From positions 496,001 through 560,000 of the forward strand of contig NZ_JAPMUA010000001.1 of NCBI RefSeq assembly GCF_029603155.1: a stretch of 64,000 nt of DNA. Reading direction: 5' to 3'. The DNA is from Galbibacter pacificus. GTDB taxonomy: Bacteria; Bacteroidota; Bacteroidia; Flavobacteriales; Flavobacteriaceae. Below the pieces are notes generated by a model. The model saw only the letters and a list, made by a program, of their open reading frames with translations, did not search any database and was not told where the DNA came from. The translations under genes were made by a program, and so were the position numbers. Positions 17,232-26,898 of the stretch are shown piece after piece (positions within the stretch are counted from its first letter, which is position 1; each line of letters begins with the position of its first letter).

Positions 17232-20200
17232 ATGAAAAAACTACCTAATATAAGGGAAGAAATTCCCTTAGTTTTAAGTTATAGCTTAAAAATGAAACTT
17301 TCCGCCATACTGTTTTTCTTTATTCTCATCCAGGCAAACGCTAATTTAACTTATGGGCAGAAGGATAAAATATCATTACAGCTCGAACAAGTAAGCTTGG
17401 ATAAAGTACTGACCAGTATTGAAAATCAAACCGATTACCGGTTTATTTATAAAGACGATGAAATTAATTATTCCCATTTGGTATCGGTACATGCAGATAA
17501 GCTGCCCTTGAGAAAGGTGCTGCCTAGGCTTTTTAAGGGCATGCAGATCGATTTTTATATAATGGATAATCAAATAGTCTTAAAACCAAGAAAGCCTGCC
17601 GTTCATAAGGGTTCGCTGCTAAAGCAGGTTCAGGTTAACAATATGCAGCAGTCCGTTAAGGGCACCGTTGTCGATGAACAGGGACAGCCACTTCCCGGTG
17701 CAAGTATTATTGAAAAGGGTACCTCAAATGGGGTGGTGACCGATTTTGACGGAAATTATTCAATAACGGTATCGGGGCCAGCATCTATATTGGTATTTAG
17801 TTACGTGGGATTTGAAACCCGTGAAATGACCGTAGGAACTCAGACCACTATGGAAGTCTCCCTTTTGGCAAGTTCCCAAGGTCTTGAGGAGGTGGTTGTT
17901 GTAGGCTACGGGTCCGTTAGTAAGAGTGATTTAACGGGGGCGGTTTCAACTGTTGACTCTGAAACGATTAACGCCTTTCCTACAACCGATGTTCAACAGG
18001 CATTAAAGGGAAGATCGGCCGGTGTCAGAGTAGTACAGAATTCCGGACAGCCCGGCTCGGGAGTGCAGGTACAGGTACGCGGAGGAAATTCCTATTTAGG
18101 GAACAACAATCCTCTGTACGTAGTTGACGGGTTCCCGATTACCGGCGGGATTGATTTTTTGAACCCTACCGATATCGAGAGCATTAATATCCTAAAAGAC
18201 GCTTCTGCAACGGCTATTTATGGCTCCAGGGGCGCCAATGGCGTAGTGATGATTACCACCAAGGGTGGGAGCAAGGGACGACGGGGTAATATTAATGTTC
18301 AAAGTTATTACGGGATACAGACCGTTATTGATACCTATGAGCTGCTCAATAACAGGGAATTTGCCCAAGTTGCGAATGCGGCAGCGGCGAATGAAGGAAT
18401 CTCGGCGCCGTTCGACCTGAACAATTTACCAACCGTTGAAACGGATTGGCAAGATATAATTTTTAGGGAAGCGGCCATTCAGAGCCATACTATTACTTTT
18501 TCCGGAGGAAGTGAGTCGTCTTCCTATTCTGCCTCTGCAAATTATTTTGAAAACGAAGGTATCATCATAGGAACGGGACAGAAACGGGGATCGGCCAGGC
18601 TTACTTTAGATCAAAAAGTGAACGATTGGGCGCGCATAAATGCCAACACCGTGGTAACACGGTTACAAATCGACGATGCAAATGTCAACAACGGCAATAG
18701 CGGAAGCAATATTTGGTCTGCCGCATTACAGGCCCCGCCAATGGTGCCCCCTTATGATGAAGCAGGGGGCTATAGCCCTGTCGATAGCTATCCTTTTAGT
18801 CCTGTGTCCATAAACAACCCATTATTGTACAATGAGGTGAAAAATCAAGTACTTTCTTCTAAAATGTTGGCCAATATGGCATTGGAACTAAGTTTTAACG
18901 AAAACCTAAAATTAAAAATCCAAGGTGGTACCGAGCAGGAATTTAGGGAACGGAATTACTATTCGCCGTCCATTTTAGTGAAAACGTCCCCTCAGGGTAA
19001 TGCCGCTACCGATATTACCAGAGATGTATCTTACCTAAATGAAAATATACTTTCTTATGATAAAAATATAGGTGAAGACGATAAATTGTCAGCAATTGCA
19101 GGTTTTACCTATCAAACTTTTAAAAGGAGGTATAACCGTTCAAGTGCCACGGGTTTTCCAAACGATATTTTAGAAAATAATGCATTGGGAGGAGCAGAAA
19201 ACACCAATCCTAATGAGTCTTCTGTGACGGATTGGAAATTACTTTCATGGTTGGGGCGTATAAATTATAACCTGGATAATAAATACCTTTTTACGGCCAG
19301 TATCCGTGCCGATGGTTCTTCCCGATTTGGAGAAAATAATAAATGGGGGGTATTCTCTTCCGGGGCCTTTGCATGGCGGCTCAGTAATGAAAATTTCCTT
19401 AAGGATTGGGAAAGCCTTTCTGATATGAAATTGAGAATAGGGTATGGGCAAACCGGGAGTACTGCAATCAATTCTTACCAGTCTTTAAACACCCTTGGGC
19501 AGGTAAGGGCTACCTTTGGGAAATCCGATGCTATTGGTTATGCCAGTGTTTCGGCACCAAATCCGAACTTAAAATGGGAGACAACGACACAATTGGGAAT
19601 AGGTTTGGATATGGCCTTTTTAAACAATAAATACAGATTTACGGTAGATTATTATAAAAAGAACACCAAAAACTTACTCGCCATTATCCCATTGCCCGGT
19701 TCTACTGGTTTCACCTCTCAGATTACCAATCTGGGGGAAATACAGAACACCGGGATGGAGTTTAGCCTCGGGGCCATTTTTGGGAAAAATGATTTTACCT
19801 GGGACGTTTCCGGGCAATTGTCTTATAACCGGAACGAAGTTATTACCATTGGCCAGGATATTTTGGGGGCGCCTTTGGACATTCCCTTTAGTTCTTCGGT
19901 AAATATCGCCAGGGAGGGAGAACCCTTGGGGATGTTTTATGGATTTCTTGAGGATGGATACGACGATCAGGGAGTCATTAAATACAAAGACTTAAATGAA
20001 GATGGCGTTATCAATAACGACGACCAGACTATTTTGGGAAATCCATATCCCGATTTTGTATTTGGGCTGAACAGTACATTGGCTTATAAAGATGTTAGTT
20101 TAAATATATTCCTTGAAGGATCGCAAGGGAACGAATTGTTCTGGGCAACCGGGGGCTATATAGCCAATTCATTTAGCACCGGCGGTAACCAACTGGTAGA

Positions 20201-20549
20201 TGTATATAAGGATTATTGGACACCCGATAATACCGATGCTGCTTATCCGGCCCCCAGTGAAAATAGGTCCCAATTGCGTACATCGGACCGTTTTGTGGAG
20301 GATGCTTCATATATCAGGCTTAAAAATGTGAAATTGGCATATGATTTACCAGTGGATAAATTGGATGTTGGCATTTCGGCCTTGCAATTATATATCAGTG
20401 GACAAAACCTATTCACCATTTCAGATTTTCCGGGCCTGGACCCTGATGTTAATACGCGGGCTTCCACCGGGGACCTAAGAATAGGGATTGCACAAACGCC
20501 CTATCCGAATGCCAAGACTTTTACCTTGGGATTAAATATCAAACTATAA
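17232..20549 (+). CDS. SusC-like TonB-dependent transporter with N-terminal STN signalling domain
   Basis: A full-length transporter of 1105 residues. After a signal peptide (hydrophobic core about 24-38, ending near TYGQ), an STN domain spans about 45-105 (LEQVSLDKVLTSIENQTDYRF), followed by a carboxypeptidase-like beta-sandwich (VKGTVVDEQGQPLPGASI, 137-213), a TonB-box-like EEVVVVGYG, the plug (VRGGNSYLGNNNPLYVVDG, ATAIYGSRGANGVVMITTKGG) and the barrel ending in GLNIKL. The STN domain marks it as the sensor for the upstream FecR/ECF sigma pair. Downstream genes predict a sulfated glycan ligand. Substrate is inferred from neighbours only. Confidence 0.96.
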   Translation: MKKLPNIREEIPLVLSYSLKMKLSAILFFFILIQANANLTYGQKDKISLQLEQVSLDKVLTSIENQTDYRFIYKDDEINYSHLVSVHADKLPLRKVLPRLFKGMQIDFYIMDNQIVLKPRKPAVHKGSLLKQVQVNNMQQSVKGTVVDEQGQPLPGASIIEKGTSNGVVTDFDGNYSITVSGPASILVFSYVGFETREMTVGTQTTMEVSLLASSQGLEEVVVVGYGSVSKSDLTGAVSTVDSETINAFPTTDVQQALKGRSAGVRVVQNSGQPGSGVQVQVRGGNSYLGNNNPLYVVDGFPITGGIDFLNPTDIESINILKDASATAIYGSRGANGVVMITTKGGSKGRRGNINVQSYYGIQTVIDTYELLNNREFAQVANAAAANEGISAPFDLNNLPTVETDWQDIIFREAAIQSHTITFSGGSESSSYSASANYFENEGIIIGTGQKRGSARLTLDQKVNDWARINANTVVTRLQIDDANVNNGNSGSNIWSAALQAPPMVPPYDEAGGYSPVDSYPFSPVSINNPLLYNEVKNQVLSSKMLANMALELSFNENLKLKIQGGTEQEFRERNYYSPSILVKTSPQGNAATDITRDVSYLNENILSYDKNIGEDDKLSAIAGFTYQTFKRRYNRSSATGFPNDILENNALGGAENTNPNESSVTDWKLLSWLGRINYNLDNKYLFTASIRADGSSRFGENNKWGVFSSGAFAWRLSNENFLKDWESLSDMKLRIGYGQTGSTAINSYQSLNTLGQVRATFGKSDAIGYASVSAPNPNLKWETTTQLGIGLDMAFLNNKYRFTVDYYKKNTKNLLAIIPLPGSTGFTSQITNLGEIQNTGMEFSLGAIFGKNDFTWDVSGQLSYNRNEVITIGQDILGAPLDIPFSSSVNIAREGEPLGMFYGFLEDGYDDQGVIKYKDLNEDGVINNDDQTILGNPYPDFVFGLNSTLAYKDVSLNIFLEGSQGNELFWATGGYIANSFSTGGNQLVDVYKDYWTPDNTDAAYPAPSENRSQLRTSDRFVEDASYIRLKNVKLAYDLPVDKLDVGISALQLYISGQNLFTISDFPGLDPDVNTRASTGDLRIGIAQTPYPNAKTFTLGLNIKL

Positions 20550-20572
20550 CAAAATATATAAACAACGAAGAC

Positions 20573-22051
20573 ATGAAAAAACTATTCATACTTCTGATCA
20601 TTGCAACGGTCAGCAGATCGCTTGTTCAGTGCGAAGGGGCATTGGAGGAATCTCCCGAGAGCCTTCTTGTCAAAGAAAATTTTTATCAAAACGAAGCAGA
20701 TGCTTTTGCCGCTTTAACGGCCGTTTACGGTACTTTTAGTTCAGCCGGGGATTATCCTACCATCTATTATATGGCTCTTCTGGAGAACAGGGCGGATTAT
20801 TCTAATGGAAGGGGGAGCCAGGCCGGGATCAGTAAATACGACGTTCCTTTGGACAATACGACCCAAAGCAGGGTCTTTAATGCCTATAACGACCTGTATT
20901 TAGGGATTAACCGGGCCAATGCAGTTATCGGTAATTTACCGGGTATCGAAGCTATGAGTGCCCCTGTAAAAGCACAATATATTGCTGAAGCCAAGTTCCT
21001 AAGGGCTTTTTTTTACATGAACCTTGTTAAGTACTGGGGGGGAGTGCCCATTCGTTTGGAGGAATTTACCTCACTGGATCAAATAGCCGCCCCAAGGGCT
21101 TCTGCACAGGAAATATGGGACTTGGTAATTAATGATTTAACGGAAGCGCTTCCGGATTTGGCGGATTCATTTCCCGAATCAGAGAGCGGGCGTGCTACGG
21201 TATGGGCGGCAAAGGCAGCTTTGGCCGATGCCTATTTAAATACTGAAGATTGGGCCAATGCGAAGGAAATGGCCAATGATATTATAGATAACGGTCCATA
21301 CACACTGGTAGAGGTAGGACAGGCCAACGATTTTATGAAAATCTATGGCCCCGATGTCGTAACGCATGCCGAAGATATTTTCTCGGCACACCAAACAGCC
21401 ACTAACGGAAATGCCATAGCCTTATATATTCACAGGGCCAATACCGGGTATTCGGTCGGGGGTTATCATGCATGGCTTCCCGCTGAAAATTCAGTAATCG
21501 GTACCAGTTGGGATACGGCCGATCTGAGGCGTCAATTTAGTATCTATACCGAATATACCGATGTAAATGGGGTTGTACAGCCTCTTCCGGATGACTCCCC
21601 GATGCTTTTTAATAAATATAGGGATCCTGGTGCTACCAATGGTTTTCAGGGGAGGAATAATGTGCCTTTTTACCGTTTGGCGGAAATGTACCTCATTTAT
21701 GCGGAGGCATCTAGCGAAGAAGCCGGAGGGCCCGATGCTCTGGCCACCGAACGGTTGAATATTGTACGGAGAAGGGGATATGGGTTGCCGCTCAATAGTC
21801 CGTCCGCTGAGGATTATCCTGAGGGGATGAGCGCTACTGCTTTCAAGGATGTGGTCTTAAAAGAGCGGGCTTATGAATTAAATTTGGAAATGAAGCGTTG
21901 GAACGATCTCTTGAGGACCGGGAGGGCACAACAGGCAATTGAAGCAACGGGAAAGGCATGGAACGATACAAGCTTGTTGTTCCCATTGCCCGTGGATGAA
22001 ATTAATAACAATCCCGCATTAAGTCCCAGTGATCAAAATCCGGGGTATTGA
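20573..22051 (+). CDS. SusD/RagB-family surface lipoprotein
   Basis: A 492-residue partner of the preceding SusC, 23 bases downstream. The signal ends in LVQC (Cys20), a weak lipobox because Gln replaces the usual small residue at -1, followed by acidic residues. SusD landmarks are KAQYIAEAKFLRAFFYMNLVKYWGGVPI near 125-155, RLAEMYLIYAEASSEEA, LKERAYELNLEMKRWNDLLRTG, and the end LLFPLPVDEINNNPALSPSDQNPGY. It should cap the transporter and bind the glycan at the cell surface. Confidence 0.95.
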   Translation: MKKLFILLIIATVSRSLVQCEGALEESPESLLVKENFYQNEADAFAALTAVYGTFSSAGDYPTIYYMALLENRADYSNGRGSQAGISKYDVPLDNTTQSRVFNAYNDLYLGINRANAVIGNLPGIEAMSAPVKAQYIAEAKFLRAFFYMNLVKYWGGVPIRLEEFTSLDQIAAPRASAQEIWDLVINDLTEALPDLADSFPESESGRATVWAAKAALADAYLNTEDWANAKEMANDIIDNGPYTLVEVGQANDFMKIYGPDVVTHAEDIFSAHQTATNGNAIALYIHRANTGYSVGGYHAWLPAENSVIGTSWDTADLRRQFSIYTEYTDVNGVVQPLPDDSPMLFNKYRDPGATNGFQGRNNVPFYRLAEMYLIYAEASSEEAGGPDALATERLNIVRRRGYGLPLNSPSAEDYPEGMSATAFKDVVLKERAYELNLEMKRWNDLLRTGRAQQAIEATGKAWNDTSLLFPLPVDEINNNPALSPSDQNPGY

Positions 22052-22066
22052 GTTATATTATGTAAT

Positions 22067-22102
22067 AGGGGGAATTGAATAATTTTTATTTGATCCCCTT
22101 TT
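22067..22102 (+). terminator. Weak hairpin between susD and sulfatase (possible attenuator)
   Basis: A 7-bp G-rich stem (22067-22073 with 22094-22100) with a 20-base loop runs into TTTT. It is too weak for a full stop but could lower read-through from susCD into the sulfatase gene. Confidence 0.3.
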
Positions 22103-22116
22103 AAAAGGATTTAATA

Positions 22117-23718
22117 ATGAAAACATTATATCGAAAAAGGGAAAATACCTGCTCATGGAATTTTCTGTTAAAACAGATGTCCCTATATATTGGGTTTTAT
22201 TTTATGTTGGGATGTACGGGCATTCCTGACGAAAAGTCCATCGAATCGGATATCAGCTCAAAACCAAATGTATTGATAATATTGGCAGATGATTTGGGAT
22301 ATGGAGACTTAGGGGCCTATAATGAACAATCTTTGGTACCTACACCAAATTTGGATACCTTGGCCTTACAAGGTGTTAAGTTTGTCAATGCCTATTGTCC
22401 CATAGCTGTTTGTTCTCCTAGTCGTTATGCCCTGATGACCGGTACTTACCCATGGAGGAGCTGGAATGTTTCCGGGGTCATGCGCAATTATGAGCGGTCC
22501 ATGATGGCACCAGGACAGTTAACCCTGCCGGCCATGTTTAAGGCCTCGGGATATACCACTGCCGGTTTTGGTAAATGGCACCTAGGGGCTTCTTTTCCCA
22601 CAACCGACGGAAAAAAACCAATAGGACATGGTAAATTTTACGACCCGGATAATGGCGCTAATATTGATTTAACGGGCGCTGTCCATGACGGGCCTATAGA
22701 TCATGGTTTTGAGCAATGGTTGGGCTTTAGTTGTGCCAGTGAATGCTGGGTTTTGAAAGATAAAACCATTATAGGTGCTATGCAGCACGATTATTATACG
22801 GTAGAAAAGCATCCACAAGCAGGAAAAATAAAACAAATTCCCATGGATAGTTATCTTCCCATGATTACAAAGGCCTCACAAAACTTTCTAAAAGAAAAAG
22901 CTTCCAAAAAGGGAAAGCCGTTTTTTTTGTATTACGCGCCCTATGTTCCCCATGTTCCTTTAGCTGTTAGTAAGTCTTTTTTAGGAAGAACCCCGGCCGG
23001 GGCATATGGGGACTATGTTCATGAACTTGATTTCTATATTGGCGAATTGCTCCATACATTGGACAGTTTGAAATTGTCTGATAACACTGTCGTACTCTTT
23101 GCCAGTGACAACGGTTCGGCATTTAGAACTACCTATCAAGGGATGAACGCCTCAAATGCAGCCAATAAACTGCCAGGGCATTTTCGTGACACCATGGGCA
23201 TTTATAAGGCACCTGCCAGTTCTTCTTTATCAGAAAAAGTACATAGCCCTAATGGGGCGCTTCGCGGTATTAAGAGCACAGCCTGGGAAGGTGGCGTAAG
23301 AAGCCCTTTAATTGTACGTTGGCCGGGGCATTTCCCTAAAGGGCTAACAACAGCAGCGCTTTTTGGCATGAACGATGTTATGGCAACCCTAGCACCGCTT
23401 ACTGGATATATATTAAAAGGGGGCGTAACTACAGATGGAATGAACTTATTGCCTGTGTTTTACGGGAAAGGAACAAAGAGTCGTAAATCCATAGTAGTTC
23501 AATCGGGAAACAATATTTATGGGTTGCGTAATGAAAAATGGAAATATATTGAAATGCCATTAAAAGAAGGAGGGACTTATGATGAATTGTACAACCTCGA
23601 AGAAGATCCTTCTGAAAATCATAACCTGGCAACTGTATATCCCGAACGGTTAGAGCAGATGAAAAAAGAGTTAGAGCAAATATTACAGGGGCAATCCACA
23701 ACTGTAAAAACAAATTGA
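22117..23718 (+). CDS. Lipoprotein sulfatase, S1 (arylsulfatase-like) family
   Basis: A 533-residue type I sulfatase that hydrolyses sulfate esters on a glycan. The signature CSPSR at 99-103 provides Cys99 for conversion to formylglycine. Metal and substrate residues include LADDLGYGD near 56-64, GFGKWHLG, and ASDNGS near 327-332. A long basic N-terminus precedes a hydrophobic segment ending in FMLGC (Cys33), so it is probably a lipoprotein. It is the first enzyme after susCD in the ECF-controlled locus. Subfamily and sulfate position cannot be told from motifs. A maturase (anSME or FGE) is needed and not in the window. Confidence 0.93.
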   Translation: MKTLYRKRENTCSWNFLLKQMSLYIGFYFMLGCTGIPDEKSIESDISSKPNVLIILADDLGYGDLGAYNEQSLVPTPNLDTLALQGVKFVNAYCPIAVCSPSRYALMTGTYPWRSWNVSGVMRNYERSMMAPGQLTLPAMFKASGYTTAGFGKWHLGASFPTTDGKKPIGHGKFYDPDNGANIDLTGAVHDGPIDHGFEQWLGFSCASECWVLKDKTIIGAMQHDYYTVEKHPQAGKIKQIPMDSYLPMITKASQNFLKEKASKKGKPFFLYYAPYVPHVPLAVSKSFLGRTPAGAYGDYVHELDFYIGELLHTLDSLKLSDNTVVLFASDNGSAFRTTYQGMNASNAANKLPGHFRDTMGIYKAPASSSLSEKVHSPNGALRGIKSTAWEGGVRSPLIVRWPGHFPKGLTTAALFGMNDVMATLAPLTGYILKGGVTTDGMNLLPVFYGKGTKSRKSIVVQSGNNIYGLRNEKWKYIEMPLKEGGTYDELYNLEEDPSENHNLATVYPERLEQMKKELEQILQGQSTTVKTN

Positions 23719-23752
23719 AAATCTAGTATAGGATAACTGAAAAAAATAAAAT

Positions 23753-25435
23753 ATGAACACAAAAAAGTACATAAGAGTATTGGCAATATTTTTACTGGTA
23801 ACTACCAGTTGTAGGTCGAAACAAATGGAAGACAAAACAGGAATTGGGTCCCCACAAACAGCCGATGTTATTGTTTACGGCGGGACCTCTGCGGCTATTA
23901 CAACCGCAGTCCAAGTAAAGAAAATGGGAAAATCGGTCATAGTGATCTCGCCCGATAAACATCTGGGCGGATTGTCTTCTTCCGGATTGGGCTATACAGA
24001 TACCGGAAATAAAGAAGTTATAGGTGGGCTCTCAAGGGAGTTTTACCAGCGCATATATAATTACTATGCAAAAGATAGCGCATGGAAATGGCAGACCAGG
24101 AAGGATTATGGAAATGTAGGACAGGGAACACCGGCCATTGACGGTGCCAATAGGACTATGTGGATATTTGAGCCTCATGTGGCCGAGCAGGTATTTGAAG
24201 ATTTTGTTTCAGAGTACAATATCCCGGTTGTTCGCGATGCTTATTTAAATAGGGAAAGTGGTATTGTTATAAAAGACGGGAACATTCAAAGTATTACGAC
24301 TACAGATGGTCAAAGATATTCAGGGACTGTTTTTATCGATGCTACCTATGAAGGCGATCTTATGGCATTGGCAGGAATACCTTACACTGTGGGAAGGGAA
24401 TCCAATACAACCTATGGGGAACGATGGAACGGGGTACAAACCAATGTTTTTCAGCACCCCCATAATTTTGGGGATCTGCATGTCAGCCCATATAAGGTGC
24501 CGGGAGATCCCAATAGCGGTTTGGTAATGGGGGTCTCGAAAGAAGGGCCCGGAAATTACGGGGAGGCCGATGACAAAGTACAGGCATATAATTTTAGAAT
24601 GTGCCTTACGCAATTGGACGAAAACAAGGTTCCTTTTAAAAAACCTGCCAATTATAATCCAGAACGCTATGAACTTTTGGCAAGGGTGTATGCAAAAGGC
24701 TGGGATCAGACCTTTCAAAAATTTGACCCAATACCGAATTTAAAAACCGACACCAATAATCACGGTCCTTTCAATACCGATTATATCGGGATGAGCTATG
24801 ATTATCCGGAAGCGGGTTATAAGCGTCGTAAGGAAATTGTAAAGGAGCATCGGGAATACCAACAGGGGCTTATGTATTTTATAGCTACAGATCCCCGTAT
24901 TCCGGGGAAAGTCCGAGAAGAATTTAAAAAATGGGGATATGCAAAGGATGAATTTCAGGACAATGGAAATTGGCCCTATCAGATATATGTAAGGGAGGCC
25001 CGTAGGATGTTAGGGCAGTTCGTAATGACAGAGAACGAGATCTTGGGTAAAAAGAAAGTTGAAAAATCTATCGGTATGGGGTCTTATACAATGGATTCTC
25101 ATAATGTACAACGGTACATTACCAAAGATGGGTTTGTGCAAAATGAAGGGGATATCGGTGTGCATCCCCACGAACCCTATAAAATTGATCTGGGTACCAT
25201 ACTCCCCAAGAAAGGTGCATGCACTAATTTGATTGTGCCGGTAGCGGTGTCGAGCTCTCATATCGCCTTTGGTTCTATCCGTATGGAACCGGTATTTATG
25301 ATCCTAGGGCAAAGTGCAGCAACACTAGCGGTGATGGCTATTGAAACAAGCAAAGCTGTTCAGGATATAGCCTACGCAGATTTGAAAGCACAGTTGCTCA
25401 AAGATGGGCAACGCCTCGAGTTGGAAAAACATTAA
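23753..25435 (+). CDS. Lipoprotein FAD-dependent oxidoreductase (xanthan-lyase-like group)
   Basis: A 560-residue flavoprotein with an N-terminal Rossmann motif at about 37-60 (ADVIVYGGTSAAITTAVQVK), then HLGGLSSSGLGYTDTG and VFIDATYEGDLMALAG, which fit the FAD-dependent oxidoreductase family common in Bacteroidota glycan loci (often annotated as xanthan lyase-like). A lipoprotein signal (VTTSC, Cys20) places it outside the cytoplasm, which raises the question of how FAD is supplied. It lies between a sulfatase and a CstA-type transporter, with 8 bases to the latter, so it is in the same operon. A sugar-oxidising role is inferred; the reaction is unknown. Confidence 0.85.
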   Translation: MNTKKYIRVLAIFLLVTTSCRSKQMEDKTGIGSPQTADVIVYGGTSAAITTAVQVKKMGKSVIVISPDKHLGGLSSSGLGYTDTGNKEVIGGLSREFYQRIYNYYAKDSAWKWQTRKDYGNVGQGTPAIDGANRTMWIFEPHVAEQVFEDFVSEYNIPVVRDAYLNRESGIVIKDGNIQSITTTDGQRYSGTVFIDATYEGDLMALAGIPYTVGRESNTTYGERWNGVQTNVFQHPHNFGDLHVSPYKVPGDPNSGLVMGVSKEGPGNYGEADDKVQAYNFRMCLTQLDENKVPFKKPANYNPERYELLARVYAKGWDQTFQKFDPIPNLKTDTNNHGPFNTDYIGMSYDYPEAGYKRRKEIVKEHREYQQGLMYFIATDPRIPGKVREEFKKWGYAKDEFQDNGNWPYQIYVREARRMLGQFVMTENEILGKKKVEKSIGMGSYTMDSHNVQRYITKDGFVQNEGDIGVHPHEPYKIDLGTILPKKGACTNLIVPVAVSSSHIAFGSIRMEPVFMILGQSAATLAVMAIETSKAVQDIAYADLKAQLLKDGQRLELEKH

Positions 25436-25443
25436 AACAGGCT

Positions 25444-26898
25444 ATGATTTCATTTTTGATATCCATCGCGGCATTAATCCTAGGTTATTTTTTATATGCC
25501 ACTTTTTTGGAAAAAGTGTTCGGCATCGATAGGAACCGGACCACGCCGGCTTACCATTTAAAAGACGGCGTGGATTTCATTCCCCTCCCTACTTGGAAGA
25601 TTTTTATGATACAGTTTCTTAATATTGCAGGGCTTGGGCCTATTTTTGGCGCTATTGCAGGTGCCATGTTTGGACCATCGGCCTTCTTGTGGATTGTACT
25701 GGGGAGTATTTTTGCAGGCGCGGCTCATGATTATTTCTCCGGGATGCTGTCCGTTAGGCATAATGGATTGAGCATTAGTGAGATTTCCGGAATTTATTTA
25801 GGTTCTTGGTCCAAACATTTAATGCGGTTCTTTACCATCATCCTTTTATTATTTGTAGGGACTGTTTTTATGATGGGGCCTGCTAAAATTATCGATGGAA
25901 TGAGTAGCCATATCCTGAATTTCTGGATATGGGTGTTTATTATTCTCTGTTATTATTTTTTCTCTACATTGTTGCCGATAGATAAGCTTATCAGTAAGTT
26001 ATATCCAATATTTGGTATTGCGATGTTTGTAATGACCATTGGCTTGATCTTGGTGCTCCTTACCGGAGAGTACCATGTTCCCGAAATTAAATGGGGAAAT
26101 TTGCACAATATGACAAGTTATCCGGAACAAACCCCAATGTTTCCGATATTATTTGTAACAATTGCCTGCGGTGCGATTTCAGGTTTCCATGCCACCCAAT
26201 CCCCTTTAATGGCCCGTTGTATCAAAAGCGAGAGAAATGGAAAATTTGTTTTCTCTGGTGCAATGATTACCGAAGGTGTCGTTGCCTTGGTTTGGGCGGC
26301 CGTATCGATGGCTTATTTTGGCGATGTTAGAGGATTGAACATAGCTATGGAAACCCATGGCCACAATACTGCTTGGGCGGCTAATGAAATTTCCTTGAAT
26401 ATGTTGGGGGGAATTGGCGGGGTATTGGCACTAATAGGTATCGTAGCTGCCCCCATTACCTCTGGTGATACAGCCTTTAGGTCCTGTAGGTTGATTCTGG
26501 CAGATATTTTTAAGTTGGATCAAAAGAAAGTCAGTAAAAGACTTTATATAAGCATTCCTTTATTTATAACGGCTTTTGTGCTTACCCAAATAGAATTCGA
26601 TATACTATGGCGTTATTTTGCATGGAGTAACCAAACATTGGCGGTGGTGGTACTTTGGACCATTACGGCCTACCTTATCAGGGAACAGAAATTGGCTTGG
26701 GTGACCTATGTCCCTGCCGTTTTTATGACCATGGTCAGTGCCACATATATCTTAATAGCCCCTGAAGGTTTTGAGTTGCCCAATATCTATGCCTATATAG
26801 GTGGAGCCTTTTTAACGTTGTTGGTTATACTGTTGTTTCAAAATTATGTCAACAACAAACAGGGAAATATTTTAAAAGCCATAAACATATGGAAATAA
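25444..26898 (+). CDS. CstA-family (carbon starvation protein) transporter
   Basis: A 484-residue polytopic inner-membrane protein with about 13 hydrophobic segments. CstA-family motifs are LGYFLYATFLEKVFGID at the start, FLNIAGLGPIFGAIAGAMFGP near 58-78, AHDYFSGMLSVRHNG near 99-113, and CGAISGFHATQSPLMARC near 240-257. CstA and BtsT proteins move peptides or pyruvate in E. coli. Here it is placed inside a sulfatase locus, eight bases after an oxidoreductase and overlapping the next gene by one base (TAATG), so it probably imports a product of this pathway. That substrate is unknown. It is shorter than E. coli CstA (~700 residues) but normal for the Bacteroidota form. Confidence 0.88.
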   Translation: MISFLISIAALILGYFLYATFLEKVFGIDRNRTTPAYHLKDGVDFIPLPTWKIFMIQFLNIAGLGPIFGAIAGAMFGPSAFLWIVLGSIFAGAAHDYFSGMLSVRHNGLSISEISGIYLGSWSKHLMRFFTIILLLFVGTVFMMGPAKIIDGMSSHILNFWIWVFIILCYYFFSTLLPIDKLISKLYPIFGIAMFVMTIGLILVLLTGEYHVPEIKWGNLHNMTSYPEQTPMFPILFVTIACGAISGFHATQSPLMARCIKSERNGKFVFSGAMITEGVVALVWAAVSMAYFGDVRGLNIAMETHGHNTAWAANEISLNMLGGIGGVLALIGIVAAPITSGDTAFRSCRLILADIFKLDQKKVSKRLYISIPLFITAFVLTQIEFDILWRYFAWSNQTLAVVVLWTITAYLIREQKLAWVTYVPAVFMTMVSATYILIAPEGFELPNIYAYIGGAFLTLLVILLFQNYVNNKQGNILKAINIWK